Shown: positions 62,401 to 64,000 of the stretch, in pieces
Layout of the letters: each line of letters opens with the position of its first letter
Numbering within the stretch: position 1 is the stretch's first letter
NCBI RefSeq assembly: GCF_001642955.1
Contig: NZ_LWSK01000002.1
Span: 1-64,000, forward strand
Reading direction: 5' to 3'
DNA: 64,000 nucleotides
Origin: Rubripirellula obstinata
GTDB lineage: Bacteria; Planctomycetota; Planctomycetia; Pirellulales; Pirellulaceae
Position numbers and translations under genes: made by a program
Notes under the pieces: generated by a model
Database searches by the model: none
Told to the model about the DNA's origin: nothing
Seen by the model: the letters and a program-made list of their open reading frames with translations, nothing else

Positions 62401-63053
62401 ACGATTCCCCGATTTGGCGCACCAATCAACGTTAAGTCGTTCACCGCTGGTAAATTCCATCCTTCTGCTGTCGTGGCCTGGTAAGCACTACTTTGCACGT
62501 AGGCGCGAACCATGATCGCCCCCACTCCATGACCAACGATATCCACCGTAGTCGGCCGAGCACCTGTTTTCTGCAACCATGCATCCGAGGATTCATGCAA
62601 CCAATGTCCGAGGTAGTCAACAGCGTGATTGAATTCTCGGTCCAAGATAGACGCGGAAGTCAATGCATCAAGCTGACCATCGTACGACGTACTGGGATCT
62701 GTTGGAGCAATTGCCAGTCGCCAATCAAACGGAGCCGCGATCAGATCTTCACCTAGCGTGAATCCAGCTTCATCCAAGGAATCGATCAGGGGTGCGTACG
62801 TCAGCGAGACTGGATCAAGTTCGAGTTTCTCAGGCGCAATTCCGACAGTCGATAGCCATGTGTCTTCGGCACCTGCCACCGGACCGCTCAAGGGCGCATC
62901 GGGAATGATCAGCAAGGGACGCTCCGGCACGACTTCGCCGGCTAGCATCATTCGCGGTTCCAGCAGTTCCGCGAAAACGCGTCTCCGCCGTTGCTGACGC
63001 TTGCTTTTGGTTCGCTTTTTTCGCCGTCGCTCGTCTTTCTCGCGAGATGTCAT
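38226..63053 (-). CDS. Giant LEPR-XLL surface protein (8275 residues)
   Basis: One open frame of 8275 codons, likely near 0.85 MDa. A basic leader ends in the LEPR-XLL motif (ELLEPRMMLAG, 30-40). Then come a lipase/LCAT-like domain without its Ser and His (about 45-460), a long beta-rich region (about 460-2280) and an RTX-type Gly/Asp repeat array (about 2290-3105; 53740-56190). A beta-propeller-like region (VVAWSDNRNGN) follows, then beta-helix modules with LamG and Kre9-like domains (39958-50405). The C-terminus has a cadherin-like repeat, a GEVED domain, an Ig-like domain and two EF-hand dockerin repeats. I found only two cysteines (near CFVEPSGK and SGSCSPG). ATG 63053 is chosen for the basic leader; a start at 63149 would add 32 residues. 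A role in adhesion or surface layers is plausible, unproven. Confidence 0.88.
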   Translation of the reverse strand: MTSREKDERRRKKRTKSKRQQRRRRVFAELLEPRMMLAGEVVPERPLLIIPDAPLSGPVAGAEDTWLSTVGIAPEKLELDPVSLTYAPLIDSLDEAGFTLGEDLIAAPFDWRLAIAPTDPSTSYDGQLDALTSASILDREFNHAVDYLGHWLHESSDAWLQKTGARPTTVDIVGHGVGAIMVRAYVQSSAYQATTAEGWNLPAVNDLTLIGAPNRGIVSALNQLQNDFATELTSDATPRIITAATLDAAYGQLQNGSTILTPGGEILSSENLSESDFIGRYYPGLIDVLPTFDYVGAQDGAIGQQSSSLLLDLNDGLDVDYTLQQWIAAGSETIVVSGMARDANRFADPSLISGDVSVVAGIDQATATSVQPRVGSAAGTLIFPFTEQTPRAPLAGEAWSEQVVAGGASLPGDGLVTRSSSLGQFAGDPDPQLKTIEISGSIGDSTRLGIVADPLVLRTVLRNSGVDPSSVDSSSSLQRTTAQAAVASAKLGILQLDRLTELSSVSTSDVDDLQTGLSQVSTLVTDVPAAISDAAIKLDRETELPVNDLADSTGSFFSEISAQVAPYFTSLANQFDAISAAIGGASDSAEIAAVIESQLQSADVTRLNVVGGVVDLHSLSLAEVVGTQPDLQQDPQRELIWRIDRTTETAISLPLALGQQLGISGLTIDGQIAANVVIDVDVEFGLHLDEGVGDERFFFRIAKLDGSVVGQSDDLSADLNIGPLGSTISNGVIDIDSGFNVRLSDESDDRRLRGFSLIDLQTPPSDLMEVTPEVSIDAALPASVALGSFSQNGSLNIETIDGLPSGTLSGLDELSGFSEFDIESIVDSFVSIDSVLLGLSDSPVLDVGVPFVDATVGDVAETGFNLGTQLRDNEGNATVGTVQELAQELASVLGVDPSAIVLDFDPVLRNLSISVAASQTASPKLIDFADDFKEGSLELSTNERLSLTTTIDTGFDFILDASPLSATIQAIGSPLTDVTFTEVPEFQLSVGPVVPVTVTLAANPKASIDDWVIDLQAGLDAAGLGDSVMAGRNANVLTLTSADGEGGFLVISATEENPLGFPTSQAEIDSVIDHASIQNVSLDVGVMISGDVDAIASMGMASVDGNLDANGQIDVGVLFGSGNQFAISDFAAVDLTDLSPTSDISRQWTGQGNLEVSELASRGGFDFALPDPATLAAAVVPIGLELTGLSESNPSGTTTIIQDPGATGNLTAFQNFEFDDFVSTLQSLANGLVAIGSDPIQGTAIPIIGIPAGELLDLGEDIKNLVVKLSDEGQGSERLEDLQTRIMESFSQLGINTDALSLDVHGQDILLTAQWNRTDTRQVDFDLDLQSLGLPPGTLLGNHGQDQLDVAAGATFDLKFGIELSPSEDPVTYLRGDSELVLSAEVFVDDLDIDVTAQNVLPLSIRGGHLILDADGIDDAGDGSADQQPASYSIAVGSRDASDDTVKYYLDETGGTPTIDALDVMTVGGMSFDLPVFFSDGSTPFADGLGGPSSLTGNIESLEEWLLGNSGPFTGSSGDNVEVTSPNFASAAGDLQLEDSYRLLADGIEAFFPGLASTVDDFFQTPLPLLGSTLADSADFNFVESFLPTLVSQLRGEIASATPTKASITSAIQTALQSVLPSSAVTLDTTSPTDEFFVTIEIGTSLPTRSVPIGDNLGPKALNIQVDGDIDVDFAWSINLGLGISTTDGFFVQVDPAKEMLSIEVDAGFAPDTQLPGSIGFLQMDFFDLGTELDAELLIDLTPRIGTTRISHAQLVDGDLSDVLSASFDGDANVDMQAKLSTSFLGGVLPYLATDLDFAWTLTTSVSRLDHVRFTNAQIHMGDLFGQLGDKFFETIDDVVKPFKPLIRVLDRRVPVLSDIDEIRYALDFDSDGKVTLLDIAKRTSHFNPGFFTGLDFIIKLQKQIKTITTAAETVSYASLLIPVPDINFPTEIFQSAESLAAYELPSFEPFDPNVISDPEVRKATFAFATSQVAPEGNHFSFPFFNDPASLFGLVLGRNVPLLQLDLAPLSIGVGLPALRMPILPPLYGRLGGRLAASADLAFGYDTYGIQQFADAGYHPTKVNLLSNGLFAYDRIDIYGQPSIDPKDQDIDELSLSATIQIDALLDAGLASVFGGGFVKGELGFNLADIDGDGAVRFDEMNSGCFVEPSGKLSVGLKAGFKIKMPFGIPDIKRSKTLAKATLLDISGSCSPGEVSHLASLSDGELILNLKPDRDDEMHVSIDKRKVAVEVINEEGENDVVVEEQPVYRVWRKNNFQDFDFADVTRISGVAGTGHDTIYIDADVNVPVQLDGGEGNDVLVGGSGVNHLTGGDGNDELHGGPLADTLIGMSGNDLIIANAGNDLIYAGGGDDLVSGQDGDDVIHGEGGADEIYGDAGDDNIDGNDGDDTIYGGAGNDSLRGLLGSDILVGGPGNDWMEGHAANTSVADDDAPDFLYGDASPGEDSVTVIGGNDSLFGGGGNDQLYGGTGNDDLDGGTGNDQLRGGDGDDQLLGRDGDDSAWGDGGDDYVIGADGNDFLYGGRGNDTLVGFAGLDTIRGDAGDDLLFGYNTIGIVDDDVTDILMGGSGDDVLRGQGGDDILRGDSGADRLIGGDGDDSLDGGSGNDSLSGNDGNDTARGGGGTDEVRGHDGDDVLYGGSGRDLIEGGSGSDTIFGGLGIDRLYGHAIDDSDDDLASDVIYGDQGISHPLGEVTTFVFGHRDIILGQGGDDQLFGEQGRDDLFGDVGDDTLDGGDDEDLVEGGQGNDTATGGGGDDEVFGGTGDDILSGGTGNDRVFGGLGDDNITGIAGANILLGESGNDTIVGGTGNDQIDGGAGEDDLSGGEGDDLLLAGTGIVNVLRGGGGNDHLVGSDWGADDPDLLDNVYFGDQLFGDSGDDRIEGRGGADIVDGGEGDDWIDGGAAGDYLMGGPDNDTIYGGVGDDLIEGNLGNDNLYGEADADTISGGDGADFIDGGGDADQLTGNQGDDNILGGGGVGDVILGGEGADRLEGSDDGADIIDGGAGDDWLQGHGGNDTLIAGAGDDRVEGGLGDDLIEGGAGSDILIGGVHHDVIHGHSADGVGDDNAVDYLYGDAGDTTINVAMGRDQLFGGGGSDLLFGEDDDDFIDPGTGAANRVDYGMGEAVDPAAFVAPAVTPPPGVQPTAQAARTFATLPTGPVQAGGWRQLGPSAVGAGISGRSAENATPSIAIDSAGRHVVAWSDNRNGNSEIYVARYENDAWNELDGSASAGGISASLTPSSSPQLIDSAGQPVVAWLEGEVGSADVKLATFDSATSQWLPLDDSMMSGGISNSANVVELVARQSTAGPVVAWVSQTGATREIHVRVFDGTDWQALGTPVAANGNAIAELGMTTDGETAIVWTDESGDSRDVYGRQLVAGAWQAVAASDSGSGISDTLGDVASPTIAWHDGVPFVAWQQIDQTEIGSRTSIVVKQLDDSQWVPTTVNTVATNVDNGFALSRQPQFTQGSELDLIWIETLDESGDAKSDTIYRMRLIDGEFSEPLVGASDAAQTGVLPRTQSLGTHISDFAVANDALGNPAIAWTAQSVQSATSGELPAIYLRSEGTTPTNQYRVTGNAALESLLDSGTLVAGDSILLSPGNYANGINLDATVTNLTIESEPATLIRGPITITGATDVSLQGFDARTISIASGTNITIRDSQFDQLLLSGGTGHRITGNQIDSGDIAVDVQADTQATIEFNEIDGDVGVHIGVVATIDLLSNQIVGRTAGIHVSADNAGLIAGNDLQSENIAVLYQANANVSGNVVHSSPVGVQVGPAIGGGSLTFGGVAGSTANTIRGNTIGVDVRDQVVGQRVIANDVGVTGSGQLGDDDWQRPNRIERNATGSLVTGTVQYNHFVDNGTAIQIFDRQLVAHNTVASLRGDDSAIGIHSSDATGSRIFQNTVVMDAGVAIQIDNDSREIELRSNILASETSTVIHVADDSQSGFASDYNVLHTGPSGTLVHYSLDFDDILDWQEDVARFDLHSHGTTRVNPDGARPRFESLAQGDFSLAPILARLSLSSPAIDAGHTSADLAVPGGDAANLLSNVDFASSLTDWSSNAEASTGGDATSSFVGENHFVAGSSPLAFLEQEIDLVAAGYTTAELDSLDLRAVFGGRVRHAEIDLLGFSRVTLTPLDASDQPLGSPVIVNATREADERWELVAGETDLPIGTRSLRFRYEGSRLASTGTNPSLFDNAFVRLVADTKAADAGAYGLTHHDADTSGVRPTINLRSPDLYTDWSRELPRDILWDSYGNTDDNPVRIVLLQDTADGPVIHRTITETTADDGSFTWIPATSNVDFGTEGLRIEIQIAGQPQVMDRAVETFTVPLDTNTYYVNDDSLTDDQYATAVGDNRNTGKTASDPKPNPNNVLRIYSLGSDQTLYTDVGSYPLFDPTVISNNSVDGDDEGFTWTGPVGQVASLYHVHPDTVAALVELNDADLVTVRNLTLSDAERGIYVHSGSTRFTGEDLILSGHDLDGITIVDNSEDTVLRNLTVTDNGRYGVYVNSAIAEISGSVITSNVRRGIYATDQEGLLIANNTVDDHLDYGIYLEAIAGEPSIISGNTVSGTDTGIYARAFAGSAEVRGNHVFGNRVDGIEGIDNVLIIQNASHDNIGRGIYTRRGADAIENVVFTNAIGIEAFRGLPSDTNYNRVYDNLSIGILTYHDNDVIGNVVYSNPIGIDVDSPQSTEFSGIIGGNIVYGNDSIAVDVEFGSNFRLQGNTIHQADGTAVRIDTNTRGANLSDNILWLQNSVGFSIASNSQAGLQSDFNLFHLTGMSSVGQWQSIGRPSLLNWQNATVTDQDSTTQNPLFVDPLGADGTLGYVDATNDGRDDDFHLQSTEGRFTGSLAPVFEAATGQVVFLSSVEVTDMVQSPAIDRGDAASLLTNEPTPSGGFVNLGAFGNTTHASKSPAQYVLVTQPDGGEAWPAGQTFSLDWRTESTGTGTVSLEIVRDSDPGFTHTIAASTPNDGQFDWVVDATVPEGDDFRLKVTRIDFPTITDTSNSAFEISAETNTYYVNDGSTANDEYTSAAGSESNTGLSPASPMASIQSILAAYDLGPGDTILVDTGIYNLASNIVITADDAGVRILGAVEAENETLLDRGNMASGSYTILLQDADNVVLESLSVTGGYQGIVSGSSDSDNVTILNSRVFGNAREQIRFAGTNDNLTVMNSEVYGTLTTSTTYDGISASGENTTLVGNEVYRSRYGINIDDNGAIVSDATISGNVTHGNTYGIRVTGFRGEIVIADNVSHGNVEGIYAFGGTTAGSSMVVENNHVYNNSNDGIVAARGTVRNNTVWANADNGIFLSGFSTVESVAENNTAFDNTNGILSRADTILRGNTAYNNSNAGIFGSEDAIVVGNTAYTNGVGITGARQFGNDFEGQLTNNIAYDNLNYGIVVDYGLGTLVSNNTVYQPIGIGIQVRDSSSGVKLRNNIIQTNSDAAIEVTSDSQNGFASNYNLIYTPGAGTLGKWGATEYDRRADWFYDLGLDANTLAGESAEFDPQFVDLDGADGVLGFDLAASILIDDGDAGFTTTGTWNVNTTGGFNGDVLDITTSDEKLATWTFDNLVSGAIYSVAVTWRTNQNGTTNGSNTTAAVYEVIGGDDVLASKSFNQWYMPNDFSTDGVWWEVLGAATVPTSETSVTVELTEHDGNRLVADAVRLVRIDDGGTALDDDFRIQSGSPAIDLGSLDDSFENEVGSNGGRINVGAYGNTADAASSSPEVIQVLAPNGLEKFQVGQEIEINWHQHGAFSEAPQSAHRLYVDSLSPVASWQLDELAGATVALDAVGDRDGTFFGDPTLGADGVFQGDSGSSMRFDGVDDYVEIADDGTLDLTHNMSFSFWMYAEQPSPIHQQFPLISKDATGTSSATYSMTLDGYGRLRMQTREGSTTRSVQTASNAYAPGQWHHIAGVIDRDAGVMTIYVDGVQVVSGEVSTTVDAVSQTSPLRIGRSGGFSPRYFTGRIDELAVFDHAITPRDVNALTRPLAANVTLELVSGGNPAGTVQTIVSDTQLLGGYYDWTIPESVPADQEYLIRVTAEGALGDPSDLSGGPFLIANSGGNYYVNDSDLTGDQYTTAAGDNSNTGKSPDSPLASLGTLLAAYELGPGDTVYVDTGVYELESNIVITANDSGVRIVGATGDGHETVLDRGNTAVGAYTILLDNADDVTLESLSITGGRYGVIGGSTDSDNVTILNSRIYDNTRDQIRFAATNDFLTIQDNVIFGVDTNSTRYHGISVFGNDVSIIGNTIYRHQSGVNTFQSSVQVSNLTISGNTLYDNRGSGIDAPTVYGTSSIDNNLVYGSYTGIQASAPPPTSSSATLVIHNNQVHGNRDGIVSNNATVRDNTAWSNQDSGIVLHGTTVAEDNVVFDNTDGILAIHDSIARGNVAYDNSGAGVYAVNNATAVGNTVYSNNIGVRGGHTFYSATYDGEISGNIAYANMTVGISVERGSTVLVNNNTVYQPSGLGVAVSDASLNVELRGNIIQTGADAAIEVTSNSQHGFKSNFNLIYTPGAAILGRWGSTDFDQHGDWYYQLGLDGDSLAGETIAFDPQFIDIDGDDQILGFAGDVNGGADDDFRLQTTSPAIDRGYREDPFANEPGDNGGRINIGAYGNSEQAASSDAEIVQVYTPNGYEKYEVGQEIEIGWHQYGEFNETYQDAYRLYIDSLNPVAAWRFDEVVGETTFVDQFGDRDGTTLGDPILEANGAFTNSVGRSISLDGDGDEIQFADDGTLDLTHNLSFAFWMNPDQLPVNYWQSNKLLQKGGSHISSATYAVSLTHYGEILLSTRTPSSNDSVRTARDMIQAGRWHHVAGAIDRDSGRMVIYIDGAQQAIGDIQPGVDAVSSTDPLTISELGSSQYARYKGRIDELALFDYPITDRDADSLANPRAANLTLELVNADTLATVETIVDNTQLLGRSMDWTIPETVPTDQNYLIRATATDAATTVSDLSDQPFRISHSGDEYYVNLAGDGDLSDNEYTTAAGDNANSGKSPDAPMADLAALLREYDLDAGDTVYVDTGEYPLYRNLEITDNDSGVRIVGATGADNATILNRGNTDVRAYGLYFLGADDVTIDSLEITGGYRGIQGASDSDNIHILNSRVYRNAHEEIVIGSDSDNWVIDGVEIFDIDDTSDDGLVIYGNGTLVQNSSFHDVSDGISFTGVGATIRDNEVFENANRGIYFNGQSGDSLNIDNNRVFANQTGIEVYDTGTGSAVQVFGNEVFDNSVNGIDATRQVRVFDNHVHDNVGIGVWVKSEAIAERNVVHANATGIQLGRSSNSIFATATAMDNRVFGNSAVGIYAYYSSDVLNNYVYSNSIGIQTNRSSSSASYYYQGDIANNVVYANTNQGILVHYGRSGADIVNNTVFQSVGEAVRIENISSNVQVANNILWVDSGHDLYVADNSQTGLISRHNLFHTGVAANAFVGHWGGEDHSGLSDWQTASGLDTTSLEGEPLFIDRDGADNLLGFDSTNGIDGGLDDNFTLRKNSPAIDAAFSATALPADIAGSPRLDDPSTINQGRTGYVQQAVANTAYPPGASEVAQNWRSGLFRWDYALPFDFTFYGELYSNVTVTSNGLLQFGSSNGATNTPNTPYDFLQYPRIAPLWDNLINTGRSGDNIFVDESQTDQVTIRWDGSNAVDNSDVNFAVTLFASGDIEFHYGDGNTTLTPTVGISAGNGRTHHLAVHDGQATLTNATSIRLESVQGFVDIGAYEFRGDSDDSLAPTIVGSGPLGVDEETLIEITDSIRIDFSEEINQVDAEAPAAYELRSSGANGVFDDGDDQIISLLPEFEFGGTSVTLNLVEGDLPAGDYRLTLFSNSSASQHDTAGIRLDGDNNGTEGGNYVREFVVLPVNTDPTVDGPVNAAVNEDEPPSAVDLLAGATDVDPFSVLSVASLTRTEGDASGVVVSGNTLQIDPSAYLYLALGEAEVIHYSYDVTDGRGGVVPQTASITITGVAGEPTRDYGDAPLPYPGSASHPDAGPRLGNTRDLEPGIQRSNVADGDSGDEDGVLFGRIVAGSSAGINIDVQNLAATENALVNAWIDFNQDGDWDDVGEHILANAPVIGGLQTLNYTVPSDATDGVTFARVRVSSQGNLIPSGAAADGEVEDYAVTVGEQDTAPVAIIDNIDPTSRSEITTVEVQFNSLVDQVLSSDFVLENKTTGEFVTGIAVSFLQDTANDRTIATLTFTGGNSVIGSITDPVPPTLANGVYQLRYRPNDPSENDSEVAIDDFFRKYGDDDGSDVVGLIDFAAFRATFGLEYDANDLDNGFNSGLDANRDGTIGLSDFAAFRAGFGQ
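39958..50405 (-). repeat. Tandem beta-helix modules with Kre9-like, LamG and other insertions
   Basis: About 3480 residues made of at least four modules, each starting YYVND...NTGKSPDSPLASL, followed by a GPGDTVYVDTG segment and parallel beta-helix repeats rich in NxVxxN. Between modules lie Kre9/KNH-like domains (about 50405-50060, 48340-48045, 45930-44930, 43225-42230). LamG domains (about 45795-45135 and 43105-42440) split two of them. A golvesin-like stretch (about 46520-46075) and a nidogen-like one (about 40560-39990) are also inserted. Confidence 0.75.
53740..56190 (-). repeat. RTX-type Gly/Asp-rich repeat array
   Basis: About 815 residues of nonapeptide repeats such as GGAGNDSLRG, GGTGNDQLRG and GGDGDDQLLG, with the GGxGxDxLx pattern that forms Ca2+-binding beta-rolls. 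It lies in the middle of the giant protein, not at its C-terminus as in type I-secreted toxins. Confidence 0.92.
61700..62930 (-). other. LCAT/lipase-like domain, catalytic Ser and His replaced
   Basis: Within the giant protein, AAPFDWRLAI resembles the YDWR motif of LCAT-family acyltransferases, and VDIVGHGVGAIM stands where GHSxG is expected (Gly176, codon 62526-62528). A later GDGLVTRS keeps the Asp (Asp413), but the His position reads STRLGIV (Arg447, codon 61713-61715). Confidence 0.6.
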
Positions 63054-63457
63054 TTGATTGGCTCTGGATCTGAAACGCAATTTGAGTCGAACTACGAACG
63101 AATGGGTCGTATTCTGGAGGTCGCTACTGACTGTGCTGAGAGTCGCCACGCAAACTACCTTTTGGCTGTTTGGACCTCCAGGAAAGTTAAAGTGAACTTA
63201 GGGAGAATTTCCTCTCGGCTGGGGCGATAACACTCCTGACTCCTGGGCAAACCGGTAAAAACGAGACGGACCCTAAAAGCTAACGTGGGGAAATTCTCGT
63301 CTCCATCCCCGAATCCGGGGATCGAACCTGGCGGGAACGGTTGGCATATTCCTGACGCCTACGCGCAAGCCGATACGCGCGACTAGCGTCTCAATCGTGT
63401 AGTTTGTAAATCCGTCAGGCGATCATCGTCCGTCATCAAAGCCCAAGCGTCCGGATC
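63054..63457. other. Divergent region between the giant gene and the last gene
   Basis: A 404-base region carrying a 10-base inverted repeat (GAGAATTTCC at 63203-63212 and GGAAATTCTC at 63289-63298, 76 bases apart) and a small hairpin TCCCCG..CGGGGA (63306-63321). The promoters of both genes should be here. No RNA gene was recognised. Confidence 0.55.
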
Positions 63458-64000
63458 ATGATCGAAGATATATCTCAACGAAACACGTCGGAAATCGAGT
63501 CGGAAATGGATTCGGATCTGGCGTTGGATAAGGTCGGTCGCTTGATCGCTGGTGTCGCCCGAATCGGAGAGATGCGACTCGACGTCGGGGAGTGTCGATC
63601 CAAAACTCTCACGCTGTTGGTTGAATTGATCGATGCGACGTCGGCTGCATGGGCTTGGGGCGTTGCCAATGATTCCGCGGAATCGATCGCCGCGATCGCC
63701 ACGGTCGAGGTGGGCGTGACGGCATCCCAGTCGGCGGCGATCATTAACATGGGACTTGATCCCAAAATGTTCGAAGAGTTTCGTCGTCCGATTACCGAAA
63801 AATGGAAGGTGGCCGCGCGGGGCACTGACTTACGGACAGATTTGTATGATGATCAGCAATGGAAAACGACGCGGATGTACGCGAATTTGATTGAGGGTGG
63901 CTATGACGAGTGGTTGCACAGTTTTCAATACGAGTCTTCGGAAACTTGGTCTGGGGTTTTCTTTTTACGCCAAGCTGGTTTGGCTCCCTTTCAACCTGCC
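63458..64000 (+). CDS. Probable transcriptional regulator, 3'-truncated by the window edge
   Basis: The forward frame from ATG 63458 stays open for 181 codons to the window end. It begins MIEDISQRNTSEIES, then LALDKVGRLIAGVARIGEMRLDVGECRSKTLTLLVELIDATSAAWAWGV, and later FRRPITEKWKVAARGTDLRTDL and WSGVFFLRQAGLAPFQPA. I associate this pattern with the N-terminal sensor part of planctomycete LuxR-family regulators, whose helix-turn-helix would be beyond the edge; this is recollection, not a match I can verify. It is transcribed divergently from the giant gene and could regulate it. Confidence 0.6.
   Translation, partial: MIEDISQRNTSEIESEMDSDLALDKVGRLIAGVARIGEMRLDVGECRSKTLTLLVELIDATSAAWAWGVANDSAESIAAIATVEVGVTASQSAAIINMGLDPKMFEEFRRPITEKWKVAARGTDLRTDLYDDQQWKTTRMYANLIEGGYDEWLHSFQYESSETWSGVFFLRQAGLAPFQPA

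Noticed and set aside
63306-63330. tRNA-like T-arm (GATCGAACC)
   Set aside because: No matching acceptor or anticodon stem could be found around it.
63475-63825. 116-residue open frame on the - strand
   Set aside because: The opposite frame from 63458 runs open to the window edge and looks like a real protein; this is its shadow.

Overview
The window looks like chromosomal DNA of a planctomycete of the Rhodopirellula/Pirellulaceae type. The grounds are protein families typical of that group: LEPR-XLL N-termini, C-terminal dockerin-like EF-hand pairs, PEP-CTERM tails, ECF sigma factors paired with Ser/Thr kinases, an 8275-residue surface protein, and many palindromic intergenic repeats. The assignment rests on family recognition only; there is no rRNA or tRNA in the window.

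Layout. Positions 1-3966 (+) hold the end of a polysaccharide gene cluster: the tail of an unknown gene, a flippase that looks shortened at its N-terminus, two GT4-type glycosyltransferases, then a YacP-like NYN ribonuclease-type protein. Positions 4093-13789 (-) hold five genes of the circularly permuted ATP-grasp / alpha-E / transglutaminase type, a predicted amidoligase (peptide-ligating) system, present here in two versions: one with separate ATP-grasp and alpha-E proteins and one with the two fused. Positions 13790-15774 hold a small conserved gene of unknown function and a 1.16-kb stretch packed with palindromic repeats. Positions 15775-21855 (+) carry a secreted protein of unknown function followed by an ECF sigma factor overlapping a TPR-containing membrane Ser/Thr kinase. 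Positions 21871-25096 (-) encode an outer-membrane beta-barrel and a LEPR-XLL / beta-helix / dockerin surface protein. Positions 25487-31454 (+) encode a PEP-CTERM subtilase-like protein, a second ECF sigma / kinase pair (the kinase has HCD in place of HRD) and another PEP-CTERM protein. PutA (-) and serC-serA (+) are the metabolic genes at 31637-38088. One gene then fills 38226-63053 (-), about 39% of the window, and the window closes with the start of a probable regulator that runs off the right edge.

The genes suggest a cell surface and signalling neighbourhood: polysaccharide export, two PEP-CTERM substrates (such proteins need an exosortase, not seen here), two LEPR-XLL/dockerin surface proteins, and two sigma/kinase circuits that could sense the envelope. 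The observations most worth following are (i) the duplicated ATP-grasp/alpha-E/transglutaminase operon, whose fused copy has lost residues kept in the stand-alone copy; (ii) the domain architecture of the giant protein, with LamG domains nested inside a Kre9-like domain and a lipase-like domain lacking its Ser and His; (iii) a flippase whose start coincides exactly with a dispersed repeat; and (iv) at least four families of palindromic repeats placed at gene ends.
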